From Caryophanales bacterium UBA7278 (GTDB taxonomy: Bacteria; Bacillota_I; Bacilli_A; RFN20; CAG-826): DNA of 23,500 nucleotides. Below, piece after piece: positions 21,584 to 23,500 of this stretch. The notes under the pieces were generated by a model. That model ran no database searches. It was not told the origin of the DNA and saw only the letters and a program-made list of their open reading frames with translations. The stretch lies in contig DKRQ01000015.1 of the NCBI GenBank assembly GCA_002472275.1, forward strand, positions 1 to 23,500. Direction: 5' to 3'. Both the position numbers and the translations under genes were made by a program. Numbering within the stretch: position 1 is the first letter of the stretch; the number at the start of each line of letters is the position of its first letter.

Positions 21584-23422
21584 TTAGGAATTGTCGGCAG
21601 GCGCTTCCCCCATCGGTTCTTCCTGCCTGTTTTTGCGGCGCTTCACCAAATCGAGGATCAAGAAGACCGCGCCGATTAAAACCGCGGAGGCGGCAAAGCC
21701 CATCGTGTCGATGCCCACATCCGTCCACGAAGGACCGCGCTGCAAAGCGGGAATCGCCTGAATCGCCTCGGAAATCCCCGCCAAAGCAAAGCCCGCGACG
21801 AGGAGGATGCCCATGATGATCCAAATCCTGTGTTTTTTGTCTTTGAATAGGGACAGATACATGGCGAGCGACCCAAACAAACCGGTGACGAGGAACAAGG
21901 TGAAATGACCCGCCGCTTTGCGGAACACCGCGTGGAAATCCTTCATGTCGTCTCCCGCGATCTGCGGCCTTGGGGTGACCGTGAGGGAATAGGTGACCCC
22001 ACTGTTCTTGCCTAAGGAAGAGGCGTAAATCGTGAAAGCGACATTCCCATCGTAAAGCAAGGAGATGGAGGGATTGTTCGTGTCGTTGTTGATCACCGTT
22101 AGCTTCGTGGGGTCGGAGACGTCGACATGGATATTCGTACTGCTCGCGTTCTTCGGTTCGAAATTAGAAGCCACGGTTAGGGTGTTGCCGGCTTGGATGG
22201 AGCCGCCGGTTAAGGGAAGCACGTTCCCTTCGGAGGTAACTTTGAACTCGACCCCGGTCGGAAGGACTTCCTTCGACTCAAAGGGGATGGACGCGGAAAT
22301 GGAGGGATTGGAGGCGAGGGTAGCCGTGATGCTCGCGTGGCCTTTGCTTCGATAGCCGGAGACGAAGCCACCTTTGACTGGGACGAGATTTCCGGAATCG
22401 TCGACCTCTAAGTGATCGTTATCGACCTTGGCGATCAGGGGGTCGGAACTAGAGAAGAGCACGGGCTCATCGGAGTCGATTTCGTTGCCTACCGAATCCA
22501 GGTATTTGACGGAGACTTGGGCCCCGTATCCATAGTCATAGTCCAAAGGGGACAAAACCGATTTGTCCGTGACGAGGGCGATGGAGGCGACGGGGCTAGA
22601 ATAAGTGCCCGCGACATTGACCGTGCAGACGGCCTTCCCTTTGAAAAGCAAAGAGGCGGAACCGCTTGATTTCCCATGCAAAACCCCATTATTTACGGAA
22701 AATACCGAGGAATCTGAACTTGTTAGTTCGACGAGGCCCCTTTCGTAATAACGGGCGAGGTAATGGTCCACGGATCCATCGGTCCTGGTTAGATCGCCTA
22801 GCGACATCGCGTAGGGGTAAAGATAGGCCTGGCCCTCTTTGAGGCTTATGGAGGCAACGTTGGTTTTGATTTCCTTGGGCGCGATTTCCTTCTTAGCCGT
22901 GAAGGAGAAAGTTTCCTTATGGCCCCCGTTATCGGAGATGGAAAAGACGAAATCGCCCGCTTGATTGGGGATGATGCGGAGGGCGCCGCCATTACGGGAG
23001 GTCGTCAAAGTGTGGCTATAGGAGCCCTCGCCTGGGGTTTTCACGAATTCGAGGTTGACCGAGGAATCGTAGATATCGGGTTTGGGGTCGGTGGGATAGG
23101 CCAGGGTATAGGTGAACATCTTGGTCGTGCCGACGATGGCTTCATCCGCGTCGAATAGGCTCACTTTGGTGCCGTCCTCAAGAGTCGCTTTGGTTATGCT
23201 TGGGGTAAGGGTAAGCCCGCTAGGCTTGGCCTCCACCGCTTCTTTGGATGGAGAAATCGCGTTGATGATCTTGGCGAAAAGAGAGGAAAGCGACATCGAC
23301 TGGAGCCCCGAGGCGGAACTAGGGAAGCACGACTCGACGATGGTCAAAGTGGAAAGCAATCCGAAAAGGGACCAAAAGACAAAGGACCAAACCTTGACCT
23401 TGTTCGCCCCCGTTTTCTGCAT
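21584..23422 (-). CDS. VanZ-like membrane protein interrupted by extracellular Ig-like domains
   Basis: 612 aa. TM1 at about 12-30 is followed by FPSSASGLQSMSLSS, like the short loop after the first helix of VanZ proteins. Residues 65-485 are beta-rich, Ser/Thr-rich modules resembling Big_2/Ig-like repeats, exported as one large loop. The rest of a VanZ-type domain then follows: RKAAGHF at 501-507 (K-x-x-H-F), three TM segments (about 508-526, 533-550, 574-592) and SEAIQ...RGPSWTDVGID at 551-571, the family's S/N-E-x-x-Q and R-x-x-x-x-x-D signature. VanZ-like proteins lie in the membrane; VanZ itself gives low-level teicoplanin resistance, but most members are uncharacterised. The start ATG 23422 has no ribosome site and abuts a dyad at 23423-23438. 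Confidence 0.8.
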   Translation of the reverse strand: MQKTGANKVKVWSFVFWSLFGLLSTLTIVESCFPSSASGLQSMSLSSLFAKIINAISPSKEAVEAKPSGLTLTPSITKATLEDGTKVSLFDADEAIVGTTKMFTYTLAYPTDPKPDIYDSSVNLEFVKTPGEGSYSHTLTTSRNGGALRIIPNQAGDFVFSISDNGGHKETFSFTAKKEIAPKEIKTNVASISLKEGQAYLYPYAMSLGDLTRTDGSVDHYLARYYERGLVELTSSDSSVFSVNNGVLHGKSSGSASLLFKGKAVCTVNVAGTYSSPVASIALVTDKSVLSPLDYDYGYGAQVSVKYLDSVGNEIDSDEPVLFSSSDPLIAKVDNDHLEVDDSGNLVPVKGGFVSGYRSKGHASITATLASNPSISASIPFESKEVLPTGVEFKVTSEGNVLPLTGGSIQAGNTLTVASNFEPKNASSTNIHVDVSDPTKLTVINNDTNNPSISLLYDGNVAFTIYASSLGKNSGVTYSLTVTPRPQIAGDDMKDFHAVFRKAAGHFTLFLVTGLFGSLAMYLSLFKDKKHRIWIIMGILLVAGFALAGISEAIQAIPALQRGPSWTDVGIDTMGFAASAVLIGAVFLILDLVKRRKNRQEEPMGEAPADNS

Positions 23423-23438
23423 GGATTAAGTCTAATCC
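23423..23438. promoter_or_regulatory. Dyad immediately before the VanZ-like start codon
   Basis: GGATTA-AGTC-TAATCC, a perfect 6+4+6 inverted repeat touching the ATG at 23422. A possible minus-strand -10, TAGGAT (23440-23435), overlaps it. It may be an operator or an RNA hairpin. The remaining bases to 23500 show nothing else I can support. Confidence 0.35.
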
Positions 23439-23500
23439 TAGGGGAATCAGATAAAAAGGACATAAGGATAGAAAAAAGCTAGATATACCAGCAAATAAAG

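Overview
The window looks like a chromosomal stretch from a gut-type bacterium of the Bacillota/Mycoplasmatota border (relatives of uncultured Bacilli such as the RFN20 or RF39 groups). This placement is inference. It rests on the Firmicutes-type gene set (CdaA diadenylate cyclase beside glmS, QueT, VanZ-like, hemolysin III, long-type GltX), on promoters with TATAAT-like -10 boxes, and on GC content above half by eye. TGA is used as a stop (e.g. glmS, queT) and Trp is TGG, so the code is standard. I see no phage, transposase or CRISPR.

Layout. 1-7347 is a minus-strand block: a 738-aa membrane protein with an acidic Pro/Glu/Ala-rich repeat stalk (own promoter); then, in transcription order from 6975, a S66 carboxypeptidase, a cyclophilin, a GH31 alpha-glucosidase and a diacylglycerol-kinase-family lipid kinase, closely spaced; then a small ASCH protein. 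7371-7716 holds tRNA-Gly(GCC) and tRNA-Thr(CGT). 7757-8632 is a hemolysin III homologue with an added charged N-terminal helix. 8725-10387 is an overlapping pair, a membrane protein and a lipoprotein. 10549-12390 (plus) carries gltX and tRNA-Glu(CTC), enzyme beside substrate. 12428-14776 (minus) is a three-gene run: deoD, a membrane-anchored NERD-like protein with altered catalytic positions, and a six-TM protein. 14848-15264 (plus) is a small TM protein whose 3' end overlaps glmS. 15251-17898 (minus) is dacA (cdaA) then glmS, joining c-di-AMP synthesis to the first step of amino-sugar/peptidoglycan supply, without cdaR or glmM between. 18045-19162 (plus) is queT plus a HAD hydrolase. 19170-23422 (minus) is a secreted, membrane-anchored subtilase and an unusual VanZ-like protein interrupted by a large extracellular Ig-like region.

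The observations I find most useful are these. (1) Several transcription-unit-leading genes have a -10 box 6-8 nt before the ATG and no Shine-Dalgarno, suggesting leaderless mRNAs, while other genes have strong SDs. (2) A 21-bp exact inverted repeat lies at position 1 and between the two tRNAs, about 7.5 kb apart. (3) The VanZ-like protein appears to be split by about 450 residues of surface domains. (4) The NERD-like protein lacks the expected E-x-K. (5) Two operator-like dyads cover the dacA promoter. (6) A short helical motif occurs six times in the acidic membrane protein. None amounts to a proven new system; the surface pair (subtilase plus VanZ-Ig) and the deoD/NERD-like/6TM operon are the best candidates for one.
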